A stretch of DNA of 64,000 bases. It comes from Aspidiotus rigidus (lineage: Eukaryota > Arthropoda > Insecta > Hemiptera > Diaspididae). Location of the stretch: NCBI GenBank assembly GCA_035079385.1, contig JAVHKY010000027.1, positions 2,666,001 through 2,730,000 on the forward strand, read 5' to 3'. Below, piece by piece: positions 1 to 12,994 of this stretch (the first letter of the stretch is position 1; each line of letters starts with the position of its first letter). The notes under the pieces were generated by a model. It saw only the letters and a program-made list of their open reading frames with translations, was not told the origin of the DNA and did no database searches. A program made the position numbers and the translations under genes.

Positions 1-741
1 ATAACTGAAGTAATTAAAGCGAGTATGAATAGACGCGCACGCATTTTACGCGTGAATTTTCTTTCAGAAAAGAGCGAATACTATACAGTATAGATAATTA
101 TGAAGGATAATTTGCACACTATGACGCCGTATTGAATGTTTCATGCGTCTGTTGGAAAATAGTATTGCGTTTTTGTACCACGATGAATTTTCAATGTCTT
201 CAAGGCTCTTTGCAGTTTCGTCCAATACGCGTAACCAGCAATAATCGAGATTCGCGGTCATTGCACGAATGTGAATTATTCTATCGTAGTTTAATTAAAA
301 TACACGAACGATTACGTATAAAAAGGATGAGACGAGAGAGAGGGTTGAGCATGTGCAATTAAGGGTTCAAACGAAATAGGTGAATGGATAGTCGTGAAGT
401 CGTAAGCTTCGGTAATTAACGAGGGCGGCGTGCTGTGGCTTACCGATTGTGGTGATGCAGGTGAACTTCTGTGCACATCAGTTGTGTAACGATGCTCAAG
501 TGCGGAAGGAAGAATGTAATCGCTCGAGATTGATACTACTTTTTTTGTGTGGGCTAACTGTATTCCTATTTCGCACCAATATCGTTTTGACGTCTCATAA
601 CTAACTTTCCTAATATCTGCCCCTGTTTTTCGGAATTCAGCTCGCACTAGAATGAGTGATAATATCGAAAGTAAATTGGAGTAAGGTTGGTTTCTTTGTA
701 CGAGGAAACGACGCAAGAATTTATTGCCTGCATACGCATAC
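1..741. other. no recognisable gene
   Basis: Nothing recognisable is seen here. A 169-codon open frame on the minus strand (312-821) has no domain, signal peptide or compositional support. It is treated as chance, apart from the small exon-like piece at 742-781. Confidence 0.5.
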
Positions 742-781
742 CTTGTGTTAATCAGGAAGATGCGGTCGAACTCCATTTTAT
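742..781 (-). CDS. weak candidate mini-exon, product unknown
   Basis: On the minus strand a pyrimidine-rich acceptor ending CCGCAG precedes 40 bases, which are followed by the donor AAG|GTATGC. One frame through these bases is open (KMEFDRIFLINT), with mostly C or G in third codon positions, unlike the AT-rich surroundings. The exon would enter in phase 1 and leave in phase 2. It is very short, and acceptor-donor pairs of this quality occur by chance in a region this size. No family is recognised. Confidence 0.15.
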
Positions 782-3700
782 CTGCGGAAGTCGAGAGGCT
801 CGCAATATTATTAATCGTCAATCGAGGAAGCGAGCGGAAAAATAAACTTCAATTATGGCATAAAATTCAGTAGGTAGGCCACGTTTTTCAGACTATATAA
901 ATTGGATTCCTTAATATTGCACTCGCGATAATCGAAGAAGGAATAGAGATGAAATTGTTTTCTCAAAAGGAATAAAGACTGATAGAAATCGTAACAGGGG
1001 TAGAGAACAGCTTGGCAGTGTGTAAAAACCGTGAATAAAACGAGAAAATTCATCAAATTTCATTTTTTTAATGATACTTGCTAGCCGAATTGGATTTTTA
1101 CAGGCAGTGTGCTTGAAAAAGAGTCGATGCGGGAAAATCAAATTAAACTTGGTACGATTGCATGAGCCCCCACTTGCTCCGTTCGTTCGCACCCGAAAAT
1201 TGCGCTCTAGTGAGCACCTTAAACCTTTCTCCTCCCTCGTTGCTACATACGTTACCTCCTGAAGAAAGAGACCATCGGACACTGCACTGTCCAACAAAAA
1301 ATTTTTTGCAGTAACATGAATTGAAGTATTTTCGACGCTGAAAACGATGCTGTTCGCCGTTTTTCTCCGACATGTCTAGTTTCTGTTGGAATGTTCGAAA
1401 ATGCCGTGAAATCAACAATTTCAACTACTTCGCCCGCTGGGAAACTGTGAAACGGTTTATGATAGGTTGCATATACATCCCCAAATACCCTGCAAGGTTC
1501 GGTATACCAGCGGTCGTTGCGCGAAGCTTGAGCTTGGGTAGTCTTTGAAACGAATGACAAGGAATGACTTCGCAAAAAAAATCTCAAAACTCTATTTTCC
1601 GACGAATTTTTTCGATCTTTAGAAATGTTGTACAGAAAGACTCGTGGAAGACTGTGTAAGAACAAGCATCCAAATTTTTGCTTAAAAAAATTTTACAATT
1701 TCACAAAACAGACGATTTTTTGATGATTTCGAAGTGAAATAAAAGGCGTACATGGAAAACAATTTTCCAATGCTGCTTCCATACCGCCGCTAATTGAACA
1801 TTTCTGAAGAACATATCAAGAAATAATCTGAAAACTCGAGTAGTGAGAAACTTTTTCCGGTACCATATTTTTAATGCTCAATTTTACGAGCAAAGCGACC
1901 CCCCTAACAGGCTGCATTCTGATGAAAAATCATTGAATCAATCGTTAATTTTCTCCTATGGAAAAACAGAATCTGTTTATAATTGAGTCAATGGTAAGAG
2001 AAAAATAATCATTTTTTTCGATGCGATTGTTCAGTCAATTTCAGAATTAAGAAAAACTGAGACAGTCAACGGAATCGTTTTCAGCGTGAAAATCTACTTT
2101 AGAATCAATTTTTGTTTTCAATGTTCCTGAAACACTGCAGTGTGAAATTTCGGCCGATACGAAAACCCGCGCAGCTCACGATATTTTTCATTAGCTACTT
2201 GTTTTGACAAAGGGAGCAAGTAGGTAATGTGCTTTATGAAGATTTTTATGGTTGCAATTTCGATGATTGATTTTAACGATTTAAATTTTGATGGCGAAAA
2301 AGATTGATTAATCATTTGGGAAAAGAGGTTTTTCACGATTCGCCTTTCAATTAAAAAGAATACAGTTGCCTCCATGCCCCTATCTGATCCATGAAGATCT
2401 TTCAGATTTTGTCATAAGTTTTTAGCATAATTATTTCCAAAATCTGAATGAATACTCAGATTAGGGAGAAAATGAGCCAAAAATTGCTCGTTGTATAGAG
2501 TGATTTTTTAGTTTTCAACTCGAATACATACTTTCTACAGCAAACTCCTAATCTTGGCATTAAAATAACTGATCGTATTACGCTTGCGGTATAGGGGAAG
2601 CTTTCCTTTGTAAGGGGAGTTTTTGATACATCACTTAAGAAAAGTAAGGACATAGAACAAAGGTGGTTTTATGGCGGGGAGAATTTTTCCGCAAAACGAG
2701 TATATGTTTATGATTTACGACGTACGATACCTACGTTAAATTACCTCACAGCTGCACGTATTCTCCTTCGTCATCGTCTTTCCCGTCGATTTTGTGAACA
2801 GGCCAAAATTGTATAAAATTTGTATACCTTTTCTGTATTTATACGCTGCAGCTGAAACTTGGTGGTACGTGGATGACGATGTACGTATCTCCGTAATTGT
2901 TTCGGTTAGAAAGCTTGTTGTTTTACCGCCAAAGGCCTTCTCTTATACCGTCTGCACCACACACACGCATACTCCCACACCCATCTACCACTACGTGTGC
3001 TTTATGCGTTTAAGCTTTCTCGCTACGAGCCAAATTTCTCTCACCGGAGCGTAAATTGTCTTCAGAGACTGCATGCGGATGTAGATGATAGAACCTATGT
3101 ATATACATATACCTTGTGCAAGTCCTTTTTTGCTTCCCCGATTTGTCTGGTGTATATAATTCCGAAAACAATAGCCACGTTGGCCCTTATTAAAGTCTTG
3201 AAGATGAGTCTTGAATGCTATACTACGAGTAATTTGTGTGCTGTATGTTGTAATAACGCTTCCGACTAATTACCCGTTTGCACTATACTGGCTGCAGACG
3301 TTAAAAGCGCAGTAAACTAAGTATAAGAAGACAATAACTAACTCCAAAGCTATATCGTGATTTATGATCTTCTTTTTCACACGTATACTTTCCACCGGAA
3401 AACGTTCGTTAGGAATTATTTCTACCCCTCGACTAGTGTAGACTTTTTCAGCCTTCGATGAACGATCCATCTCCCCTCCCCCACGCGATAAAAAACGACG
3501 AAGAAAAAATAAGAAATAAACATTTTGCGAACTCGTTTGAAATAAGGAAATGGGAAAAAAACTGACTTTCAACTCATTGCCGACGAAGATGTAAAATTGG
3601 AGTATCTTGAAACGGTCATATTTACGTACATTTTCTTTATCTGCACGAATTTATATTTAGCTTCGCCTATTTCGGAATAAAATAGCCGAATAAAAAGAAA

Positions 3701-3784
3701 GTTTAATTTCGTCTGACATTTGCCGTACCCTGGTTGGATTCACGGTGTGTGTTTCATTTGCTCGGTCGAATACAGAACAGAAAT
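782..3784. other. no recognisable gene
   Basis: This is AT-rich DNA with short open frames on both strands. None has conserved motifs or coding-like composition. No repeat with clear ends was found. Confidence 0.5.
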
Positions 3785-3792
3785 TCTAAAAT
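3785..3792. repeat. target-site duplication, left copy
   Basis: TCTAAAAT directly precedes the left end of the MITE and is repeated exactly at 4119-4126. An 8-bp duplication is the hallmark of hAT-superfamily insertion. Confidence 0.85.
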
Positions 3793-4118
3793 CAGTGGTG
3801 GAAAGCCGAAGCCAATGAACGGCTTAGCAGAAGCAGCAGCCGGTTTTGAACGGCTTTTAAGCCAATCGTAAGCCAGTGCTTCATAATGCAGGAAACCAAT
3901 GAAAAACCAATGATAATGATGGAAGCAGTCAAAGCCATCCAAACGCATCATTAACATGGTTAACCACAAAAAGCAGCTGAATGCTTATCAAAATATGAAA
4001 AACTTCCTTCAGGCCAATGGAATGGGAAAAAAGCCGTTGGCAAGCCGATCGAAAATTGGTTAACGGCTACAAGCTAAAGCCGAAGTTTGAGCTGATGACG
4101 AACGGCTTTCCACCACTG
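3793..4118. mobile_element. non-autonomous hAT-type MITE
   Basis: The 326-bp element begins CAGTGGTGGAAAGCCG and ends with the exact reverse complement, giving 16-bp perfect terminal inverted repeats. Perfect 8-bp duplications flank it (3785-3792 and 4119-4126). The interior has many short copies of AACGGCTT or AAGCCGWT-like words in both orientations, as in hAT subterminal transposase-binding repeats. It has no coding capacity and would need a transposase supplied in trans. The intact duplications and termini indicate a fairly recent insertion. Confidence 0.85.
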
Positions 4119-4126
4119 TCTAAAAT
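4119..4126. repeat. target-site duplication, right copy
   Basis: TCTAAAAT follows the right terminal inverted repeat and matches 3785-3792 exactly. Confidence 0.85.
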
Positions 4127-4377
4127 TGCCAAGATTGAACGTTGTGAGTGAGAAATTGTATCGATCATATTGTACATCCCCATGCACCGCACTTCCTCAT
4201 TTGATCAGGCCCCACTCAACAGAGCGATGCTTCTTTACAATAAAGTCGAAAAAGTAGATATAACTACATAACATATTTTTTGATAGCAAGGCAAAATTAA
4301 CGAAAAACTGATAGGGGCACTCTCTAAGCTTCGGGAGGGGGGGCTAAATTGCTAAATTGTTAAAATTGTCTCCTTCG

Positions 4378-4523
<146 letters not shown>

Positions 4524-4844
4524 AAAAGTTGTTATGTACCTAATAATTAGCTGACACAGAAGGATTCAGAAAATTTGCAAATAGGTTGAATTTGTGGAAG
4601 AATACAGACAGGGGCTATCTCATAGAAACTTTATTTTTAGGGCTCGAGTGGATTGCTTCTAGGACCAATTGTGTAGATTTGAGATAGGTAGCTTTATTCT
4701 TGGGCATTTTTATATTTTGAGAATTTTTTCTCGCGAAATTCAGTTTTACATTGAAAAACGTAGCCGAGTATGCATACATAAGGATAAAAAAGACGAAAGA
4801 AAAAAAAAAAGAGAGAAAGAAAGAGCTGGTAAACCATGGCTTAC

Positions 4845-5179
4845 CTGTCCTTCGTGCGGGCAAGTGCACGTGATGTATCCGACATAGTTGCAAGAGCATA
4901 AGTCAGTTTCGCACAGGGTTTTCATGCTAGTACACAGTCTACACAGCCACCAGAACAGTAACAACAGTAGAAGCACGTTGCACGTATCGAACCAGGCGGG
5001 CGTAATTTTCACAATTAACATAATGTTATTTTTGGCTCGTCTGGGTTTTCAAACTGGACTAACGTTGATGATGAAAATTATACTATCGTTTTGCTCATTA
5101 TCGTTCCCATGTCGTGCTTGAGTCCGTCGTTTACGAGAACCATGTATCTCGATGGACTCGTGTGCGCTAAGCTGGCCAT
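4845..5179 (-). CDS. candidate exon, secreted or extracellular protein (reading frame uncertain)
   Basis: A strong acceptor with a T-rich tract and TTTTCAG ends before 5179, and a consensus donor CAG|GTAAGC follows 4845. If translation starts at the ATG at 5021, the exon encodes 59 residues and leaves in phase 0. That peptide has a long leucine/tryptophan hydrophobic stretch like a signal peptide, then a cysteine pattern C-x4-C-x-C-x8-C-x-C resembling a leucine-rich-repeat N-terminal cap. If the exon is instead entered in phase 1, another frame is open from 5179 to a stop near 5049 and reads as a charged peptide. In that case an alternative donor (GTTAGT) after 5064 would close a shorter exon. 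The splice signals are visible; the choice of frame is inference. Confidence 0.35.
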
Positions 5180-6284
5180 CTGAAAACAATAACAATAACA
5201 AAATTGTTAAAAGAGTTGAGAAAGTATTTTCCTTCGTTGGCAAAGTATTTTGCATATCTTTCTCTCTCTCTGCAGCTCATGTAATGAGCTGATAAGGATG
5301 AATTTTAGTTGTCCGTACCGAATGATTTTGTTGCACCTTTTTCCATCCTTTTACACGCTACAGTCAAACATCATTTTTTTCTTCTCTCTTACGTTAGTTA
5401 CTAAATAGGTGAGCTTTCCTAAACTTTGCAACATCAGCATTTTCTCTCTTTTCCCCTCTGCTTTGTTGTTGAAAATTAATCTCCATCCTGGCCTACTGTT
5501 TTCAAAATATTATATAGAATGAATGAATATCAACTGAAAAACGAATGAAAAACAAGAAAAACAAAAAAAAAAGTAAATAGACAAGAAGGAAAAATATTCT
5601 GCCATAGCTTTTATCGTGTAAATTAAGGTTTTTGTGAACACAGAATTAATCAAATGAAAATAACTTCCCGCTGTATTCTAAGTTTTTGGGGGCGTTATGG
5701 GTTAATGATAGAACTTTTTTTTCTGAATTCATGAATTTTGAAGTGTAATAAGGTGAACGACTGGAAACACTGCGGAAAAGTGAAATGTCATTGCTTAAAC
5801 ATATAGAACAAAACGTACCCGATTATGGAAAAGTAATACAGAAATGCTATTCTTATTTTCTCTTTTTGTTTTTTGGCGGACTTGGTGAACAGTAATCTTG
5901 GTCGAGTTTAATCGAGACATTGGTATTCTGTATCTACATTTCGTGAATTTATAGCTGAAAGCGGCGCGTTTTCGTCTTAATTAATGTTTTCCATGGTGTC
6001 AGATATTTTGTTTAAAGAGGTAATCACCAGTAATGGTTCTTCTTGGGTTAACGTATATCAACTTTCCTACCAATTCCGACCGTTGAGAAATAAAGTACTG
6101 GAGAAAATAGTGGTACGAAAGGTATAAGAGAAAAGCTAAGCCAGGAATTGTCATCAAATCCAACGTTTTATAATCGATTCTCAGTTTCAGAAACTCGATA
6201 GGTAGCTTGATTTTTCTTATACCTCATCTCGTCGACTTCGTTTAAATGGTCCACACGATTTATACACTTGCTTCTCCTCGACAT
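5180..6284. other. no recognisable gene
   Basis: AT-rich non-coding sequence, upstream of the candidate exon on the minus strand. Nothing else stands out. Confidence 0.5.
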
Positions 6285-6545
6285 TTGATAGCTCAGTGGC
6301 GTAGGGGTAGGGTCTTGGCTCTGTAATCTTAGGGTCCGAAATTCGATATCAGCTACAGACAAGCGTTAGCCGTAACAAGTTTTACTCAGAACATCGTGTG
6401 ACGCGCTAACGTCATTGAGCCGATCAACCCGTCTCAGCATTGAGTCGTGTAAAATCCAGGAGTGGGGTTTACCAGCAGTATGAGAACGCTCAAAAGGGCT
6501 TATGTGTGAGACGGAATGGCTGTGAATCCTCCCTCATACCTTGTA
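6285..6545 (+). mobile_element. tRNA-derived SINE
   Basis: The head has a Pol III A-box-like TAGCTCAGTGGC (6289-6300) and a B-box-like ATTCGATATC (6341-6350), spaced about as in tRNA genes. The intervening CTGTAATC matches an anticodon-arm layout, but the fold is too degenerate for a functional tRNA. About 190 bp of unrelated body follows, as in arthropod tRNA SINEs. The 3' end is not sharply visible, no poly(A) tail is clear, and the end coordinate is approximate. Confidence 0.5.
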
Positions 6546-9500
6546 CAGGAAAATAATGGAAAAACGAGAGTTGATGGCGCTTTATTCGTCTCGATTCGTT
6601 GCGAGGCCGTTGGCCAAATTTGGCGTAATTAAGAATTATCATTATTATTATTCTCCTAGATATTTGCTTGTCTGATTTTTTCAGAGGTTCGTTTTTTTGT
6701 ACCTTAGAAAGATGGAACTGGGTGTTCAATATGTCTCTTCCACTCACCTCAGTGACTGATGATTTTATGTAAAAAAGATTTGATTTTGTACGTATTTTGT
6801 CGTTTTGTACTTTTCCCCTTTAATCCAGCATGAATCGTAAATGTTCGCACTAATAATTCAAAAAGAATTCTAAATTGGGATACATACTATAATCTTTCCG
6901 ACTATAGGATATCTCAACGAGCATTTGAAATCCCGAATTTCTAGAATGTCTCCCCAATCTTTTGGGTCTACGATCGTTACTGGAGTTCGATCGTGAGACT
7001 AACTCTCGGTTTGCAGGTGAACCGGCAAGGTTTTTTTTTTATTCTCGTTTCTTCTTACCAGATTAGAACACACCTAACTTTATTATGAACAAAATGCTAG
7101 GGAACCGATTTATAAAAATTCATGACCCGGAAACTGTTTTCCTCTTTTTTTTTTTTTTTCACTATAATACGAGAGAAATGATTCAAAAATTATTCAACCC
7201 CTTCCCTTTAATACAGTCTACATTATTTTCATGTTATAACAGTCGAGTAAAAGAAACCTAAATTAATGAATGGAAAATGAATAACGAGTCGCAATTTTTA
7301 TGCGTTTTTTTCCTCTTTCTTTTTTGATAACCTCGATTTTTCACATACGATACTGCACACGGTAATCGTACGTCGCGTCGTGTCGTGGATATCTTCAGGA
7401 GAAAAAGAATATTATACGAAAGTGGAGGTCATTCGTTTCATCTTTAATACAGAATTTTTCCTGTAACTTTTCCCCATTTATGGTAATTCGGAATTCGTAT
7501 CCATCGATTATAGCACAATTAAGGCAGTTGGAAAATAAAGAAACGAATAGTTACGAATAAGACGAGTTTCCAGAATGAAACAGATGAGGAAATTCGACTA
7601 TGAATATCGATACTAAATATTTTCTGTACAGACAGCATATTATGTTGTCCCTTCTGTAAATGATTTTCGCGAAAAAGAAGAGTAAAGCTCACATTGACGA
7701 GAGTCATAGTATATGTAGCAAATCAAATATGAATTTATAGCTGCTATTCAAAAGCCGTTCGCCCTAAACTGCAAGAACCATTAAAAGAGTACATGTCTAG
7801 AAATCATGAAAAGAGTACATCTTCCTGTGGTGAATAGGCCTATTTATAGAAAGTGAACTTCATGGATTTAAAACCAAAGCATTAGCAGGGGATTCGGAAA
7901 TATAAAATGATGAGTTTTACAATCACCAGAATGGTCCATATTTCTGACAAAATTCATCACCCAACCAACGTACCATAATGGAGTTCGAATTTCACTTAAT
8001 ATTTTCAGTCTTTCTTGAGTAGCTCTGTTCGTTGGCACTAATATTGAAAAACTTGTGACGGTGACATCGTTTGTAAGACATTTTTATTATTTTATATTCT
8101 CGGATTCCTCAATCTCGAGATGACCATTTCTACGCCAATCTCTTTCTTCGAATTTGTTGCTTGAGGGTATCGTGAAATTTTTACATCAAATCCAAATATT
8201 ATTTCCTGTTCTATTTGCACAAAATTTACGGGTAAAAACGAATTACAAGATGAACCACGTTTTACGGTTTTTCTCGTGTACAAAATTATTGTACGATTCT
8301 CACTAGGCTATAGATAAACTGTTCGATATTTGTGCGTAGGTATCATAATGTTGCATACATTTATGAACTACGACCGAAGAAAATGATAGTGCGGGAATAC
8401 ATCATTTGAAAGTCGTAAAAAGAGACGAGTTTGAAGGATAAAAATTGCCTTTGTTGCAGGGCAATAAAAAGTTCTATAGACTCGTGCTACATTTTTGGAT
8501 GAAGGAAACGGAGAAAAATCTGGTAAAATTAACGTTGTCTAACTCTCTCACTGAATATTTTATCGAGTATAGGAAAGCTTGCGCCAGAATTGGATCCGGA
8601 TTCTTGTCGTTTTCCATTGTGCGGTAGAAAAAAGGAAAAATCCGCAGTGGCGTCACTATTTGATGATAATAAAACTGAGAAATTGGCTGAAGTCATCGTC
8701 ACAACGACGCGCATGAAGAGAAATAAAATACTATACATATCCGCAGAAAGAGGCGCGGTATGAAAATATCAGATTTTCTATAACCAACGTTGGCAAAAGA
8801 GAAAGAATGAAAGAATATCTGAAAAAATCTATCTAGTTTTCATAAGATAGTATTTGTGGAATAATTTTTGATGTCGACGATTTAGAAATTAGAGATGACC
8901 CGCTTTTACCGTAGCTTATGTACTTGGGAATCTGAGCATATTTCAGCGTCTTCTTTTTTAGGACCCGGGCGCGTGTAACGTGACGTATTTTGTTTCTTTC
9001 TAGAAACCTTAGAAATGGAATAAAATCAGAACGGAATTTCCGCGTTCCTGTCGAAATTGCATTTACACCTCGAATTCAAATGCATGTGCTAGAAAATATG
9101 AATGTTTTAGGGTCCGCTCTTGAAATATATTGTAGACGCCAGAATGAACTATATGTTACCTAAGTATATAGTCGCCATAGAGCGAGAATATTTTTTCAGT
9201 CTTCAACGGGTAGATGGTTGGATTTGATGACCATTTGAACTAAATGAGTCAGAAAACAGTTACCGAAGTTTGGAAAATGATGATAAAGGAAGTTTGTGTA
9301 TTCAGAGCGAATGAAGTGTGAGAAGAGCGGGTCTAATTTAGTTGCAAGAATTCCAGGTTCAAGCTTACGCTACCAATTTTGAAAGCTACCCTCATCATTC
9401 GTTGTGCTTTGGTTCGTTGGCGTTCTTCATCCTAATTTTCCAATTTGAGAATTCTATTGGTTTGCATTCTTCTCGGTTTGGTTTCTATCTCTTATTAGAA

Positions 9501-10837
9501 AAGACGGTCTTTTGATTTCAAGACACATCATTTGAGAAAGGCCTGATTTCTTTTTTTCTCCTTTTTTATACTTTTCATTTTTTCAAGTTCTGTTCATCCT
9601 CTTCTCTACTTCGACGATCTCAAAATTTTAGTCAGCTAGTTGAAGTGACGTCTCTATCGTTTTCAGAGTTTTTTAAATTACAATTTTTAGTCACTATCGG
9701 TTTTGATTTTCTCGTACACACATTCATTCTAATAGTGAACTTTTTCCATCTCCTCCATGCGGATCCTAACGCAGTGTTTGCATCCTAGTCTTGTCCTTGT
9801 ACTTCTCCTATGTTTTGTCATTACTCATCTTTATCACGATTGATGGACTTGAGTTTTCTCAAATGCTTTCATCGCTTTTGTGTCTTTCCTAATATGGTCA
9901 GAGCAAATCCAAATTTCTTTACTTGGCTTCTTCTATCAGCTCGTTGAGAAATCCTCCCGTACCGTATTATATTTCTGTAGAAGCCATTGGCCTCCGTTAT
10001 CGATCTGGTTACTCCCATTTTTTTCATTCTCTCTTATTCATTATTGTGTGTATTTGCTGCTGAGCGCACTCGATACATTATTTTACATTTTGATCAATTG
10101 GAATCCGTGGAAAATTCGGACATCGTATGGTTCGGTCTATGAGGATGAAACTAGAGTATAAGGATGAAAACAGACAATTTAAAGGTAAATGCGCAATACT
10201 AACAAATTTCCCTTCGTTCCTAGCGCTCCTGCATTGATTGGATGAATTTTACGATTTACACTGAAAGGAGAAGCGGACAAACAAAAAGTTAAAAGCTTCA
10301 GCTATTGCGAAATAAGAATACCGCGATAAAATTTTTCCCCCTGATATAACTTACGGTACGTGCGAGCGTTTTTAAGTCAGTCGTAACCGATGAGATATGG
10401 ATACGATTAAACGAAAACGCTCGTTCTTGAGAACAGCTTTTCCAATTTGAAAAGAAAATCGTAAATGATTCCGCGTCGTACGCTGGGAGAGAGCGAAAAA
10501 AAAAACAACAACACAAAAATACGGGGCATTTTTATCCTGCACGAGTATTGCGCGCATCAAAAGAAACGTATAATATAAATATACTGCGGGGGCCAATTCG
10601 AACGTAAACAATCTGTGGAGTTTTAAACATGCGAGACGGGGAAAAGAAGAAGAGGACGAGCCGAAAGCTTTTCGTTATTCGACAATATTTTGTCGGCTAT
10701 ATGAGAGAAAAAGTAAAGGCCATTAGCGTCGAAAAGAGATTAAACTCTACGTAAACGTGAAAAATGTCGATATATTCGTCTTTTCCTCTTCATAGAGACA
10801 GACTGTTCTATGGAAGGACTTTTCAACATCGTACGAC

Positions 10838-10841
<4 letters not shown>
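6546..10841. other. no recognisable gene
   Basis: Long AT-rich stretch with T-rich runs. The hydrophobic open frame at 9880-10161 reflects T-rich composition. A minus-strand GTAAGT donor-like site lies near 10346 without a convincing acceptor. Confidence 0.5.

Positions 10842-10883
<42 letters not shown>
10842..10883. repeat. poly(T) tract of about 42 bases
   Basis: A pure T homopolymer. It could be the poly(A) tail of a minus-strand retrocopy, but no recognisable body or flanking duplication was seen. Confidence 0.9.
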
Positions 10884-12297
10884 CAAAATTGATGCATTCG
10901 AACGTTTTGCGGTGGTTGAATCGGTATTTTTGAAAAGACGCCCATATTGGGTCAACGACGAATCTGCCCGAAAACGGATTCGGAGGCACTTCATTATTTC
11001 AGGCTCTTGAATATAGGCGTTCGTGGCCGTTTTCATACGCGGAGAAAGATTAGAACTGATTTATTTTGCTCGCGCCAAGTACTCTCACGCCCTTACTCTT
11101 AAGGAATACTCGAAAAGAGGGGAAAAAAGGAAGACATCGTGTATGTTTGAAGTTGAACGTATACAATGTACCCGTCGAAATTTGTTTTCAGCGGTTACGA
11201 TGTAAATGTATACAAACTTGTCGCGTTTGTCGAGAGAAACGAGTGGGTGGTGGTATTTCTTTTAGAAGCCGGCACTGCACTCGACTCGTCTCGTCTCGCG
11301 AATACGAGTCGACCGAGAAGTGTAACGCGAATTAATAATATGGGGGCGCGCGAAGAATGTTGTTACTCTTCACACGCCGCGCTGCTTTCTCGCTATGCAC
11401 AAACACATACATCTAATAGCGAGAATTTCCAAATTAATGCGAACACGAGATTTGTAGATACTGTATACTAATATATATACATGTGAAGGGTATTCGGATT
11501 TACAAATACTGTACGAGCGACCACTAAATTCAATATAAGCTATTGTAGAGAGTAGGCGAACTTGTGTTCGAGCGCTGAAACGATTTCCTTGTAATCCACA
11601 CTGATCAAAGAGCGAAGAAACGTTATTTCGTAAAAGATTGTTCGGAATAATACCGTATATTTTTCTTGTCACAAATTTATAGTGCAGCGTATGAAGCTGA
11701 CGTTTTGTTTACTTTTAGAGGAAAGAGGCAATTTGAAAATAAAAAATGGAAAAAGAGCAGGAGTAAAATGTGTCGTCGAGGCTGAATTGTCGAATCTTGT
11801 CTCATCACGGTATGATACTGAAGAATGAGTGCCGGAAGACGAATATAGTGGCCCGGCAAATAATTGATGAAACATTCTTACATCAATATTAAAGAATACA
11901 ATTCTATGTTTACGGTATGTTTGGTAATCGAGGACAAAAGTTTATAAAAGTTGTGATTATGAACTTTGTAGCTGTCATCTTCTTGAGATATCGTCAACTT
12001 ATACTTTATCAGATCTCTAATAAAACAGTCGTTTAAATCTGAATATTATAGGGGGACAATTCAAGTGGTCGCAATTTGCTGATATATACTGCGCATAAAG
12101 CTCCTTTTCCGCTTCTCTCGACTTCTTCTTAAAATAGTCTTTAATACGATTTTTAACATTTTTCATCTATTCGCGAATTATACGCGTATGTGCTGTAAGA
12201 ACGAACATCTAATGCCAATTCAAGACCCATATCCAAAACTCAATACTGCTGCAGATAGAGAATTGCTCTAACTTTTACTACTCCCAATGTGACTTAC
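10884..12297. other. no recognisable gene
   Basis: Non-coding. It contains a small inverted repeat (TCGACTCGT ... ACGAGTCGA) near 11.28-11.31 kb. Confidence 0.5.
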
Positions 12298-12403
12298 CAG
12301 CACAATTATGCTTTTTTTCGTCTAGTTTCTCAATCTCATATTTTTCCTGCTGTAATACCCCTTCCTCCGCATGTAATTCACAAATTCCGTCGGTGTTACA
12401 ACA
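12298..12403 (-). CDS. candidate internal exon, product unknown
   Basis: On the minus strand an acceptor TCTTCCGCAG precedes 12403 and a very strong donor CTG|GTAAGT follows 12298. The 106-base segment has one well-behaved open frame of 35 codons, entering in phase 0 and leaving in phase 1. The encoded peptide is acidic and hydrophilic, rich in Glu and Lys, with a Cys-Cys near its start. Its exit phase would match the phase-1 entry of the candidate exon at 5179, also on the minus strand, so both could belong to one gene with a 7-kb intron. No family is recognised. Confidence 0.3.
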
Positions 12404-12955
12404 CTGCGGAAGACGCGAGATGCTAAAATATACGCTATATGAAGACCAAGTTTATTAGTACGATTCATCGGAATTCAGTTTGGACTATCCTAATATTTTG
12501 TGGGACAAGCTTTTGGCTGTACTTCTACGTTGTACCATGTAATAATCTCAGCTTTCAGTTTATCCTTCCTACTTGCACAACTTTCCATCCCTATTGAATC
12601 CGAAAAACGATGAACTCGGATAAGACTTATTTTTGTTGAAATCTCTGGCGAGTGTGAGGTATTCTCTGAAGCAACTACGTATTTGGGTCGCCATCCTACA
12701 ACTCAGATTTGAGCGACTGTTTCATGAGAGATCTGATGAACTGAGTTGGCGACATCGCGACAAAATGACAGCTAATAAGTTCATAATCACGATTTCTATG
12801 AACTTTGTCACCGGTTACCAAACAAAATTGATCTTAAGTTCATAGAAAGCTTATATTTTCATAAATGTCGTCTGATCGACCGTGTAAAGAAGAAAATCCG
12901 AAAAGTCTGTGAGTCTTAAAGAGTTTGTGAGTTCTGTGAGCTAGAATTCGTGTCC

Positions 12956-12994
<39 letters not shown>

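Noticed and set aside
312..821. 169-codon minus-strand open frame
   Set aside because: No domain, signal peptide or biased codon use over its length. Only the 40-bp piece with splice-like borders is kept, as a weak candidate.
10740..11036. Lysine-rich or phenylalanine-rich frames across the homopolymer
   Set aside because: They are translations of the 42-base poly(T)/poly(A) tract.
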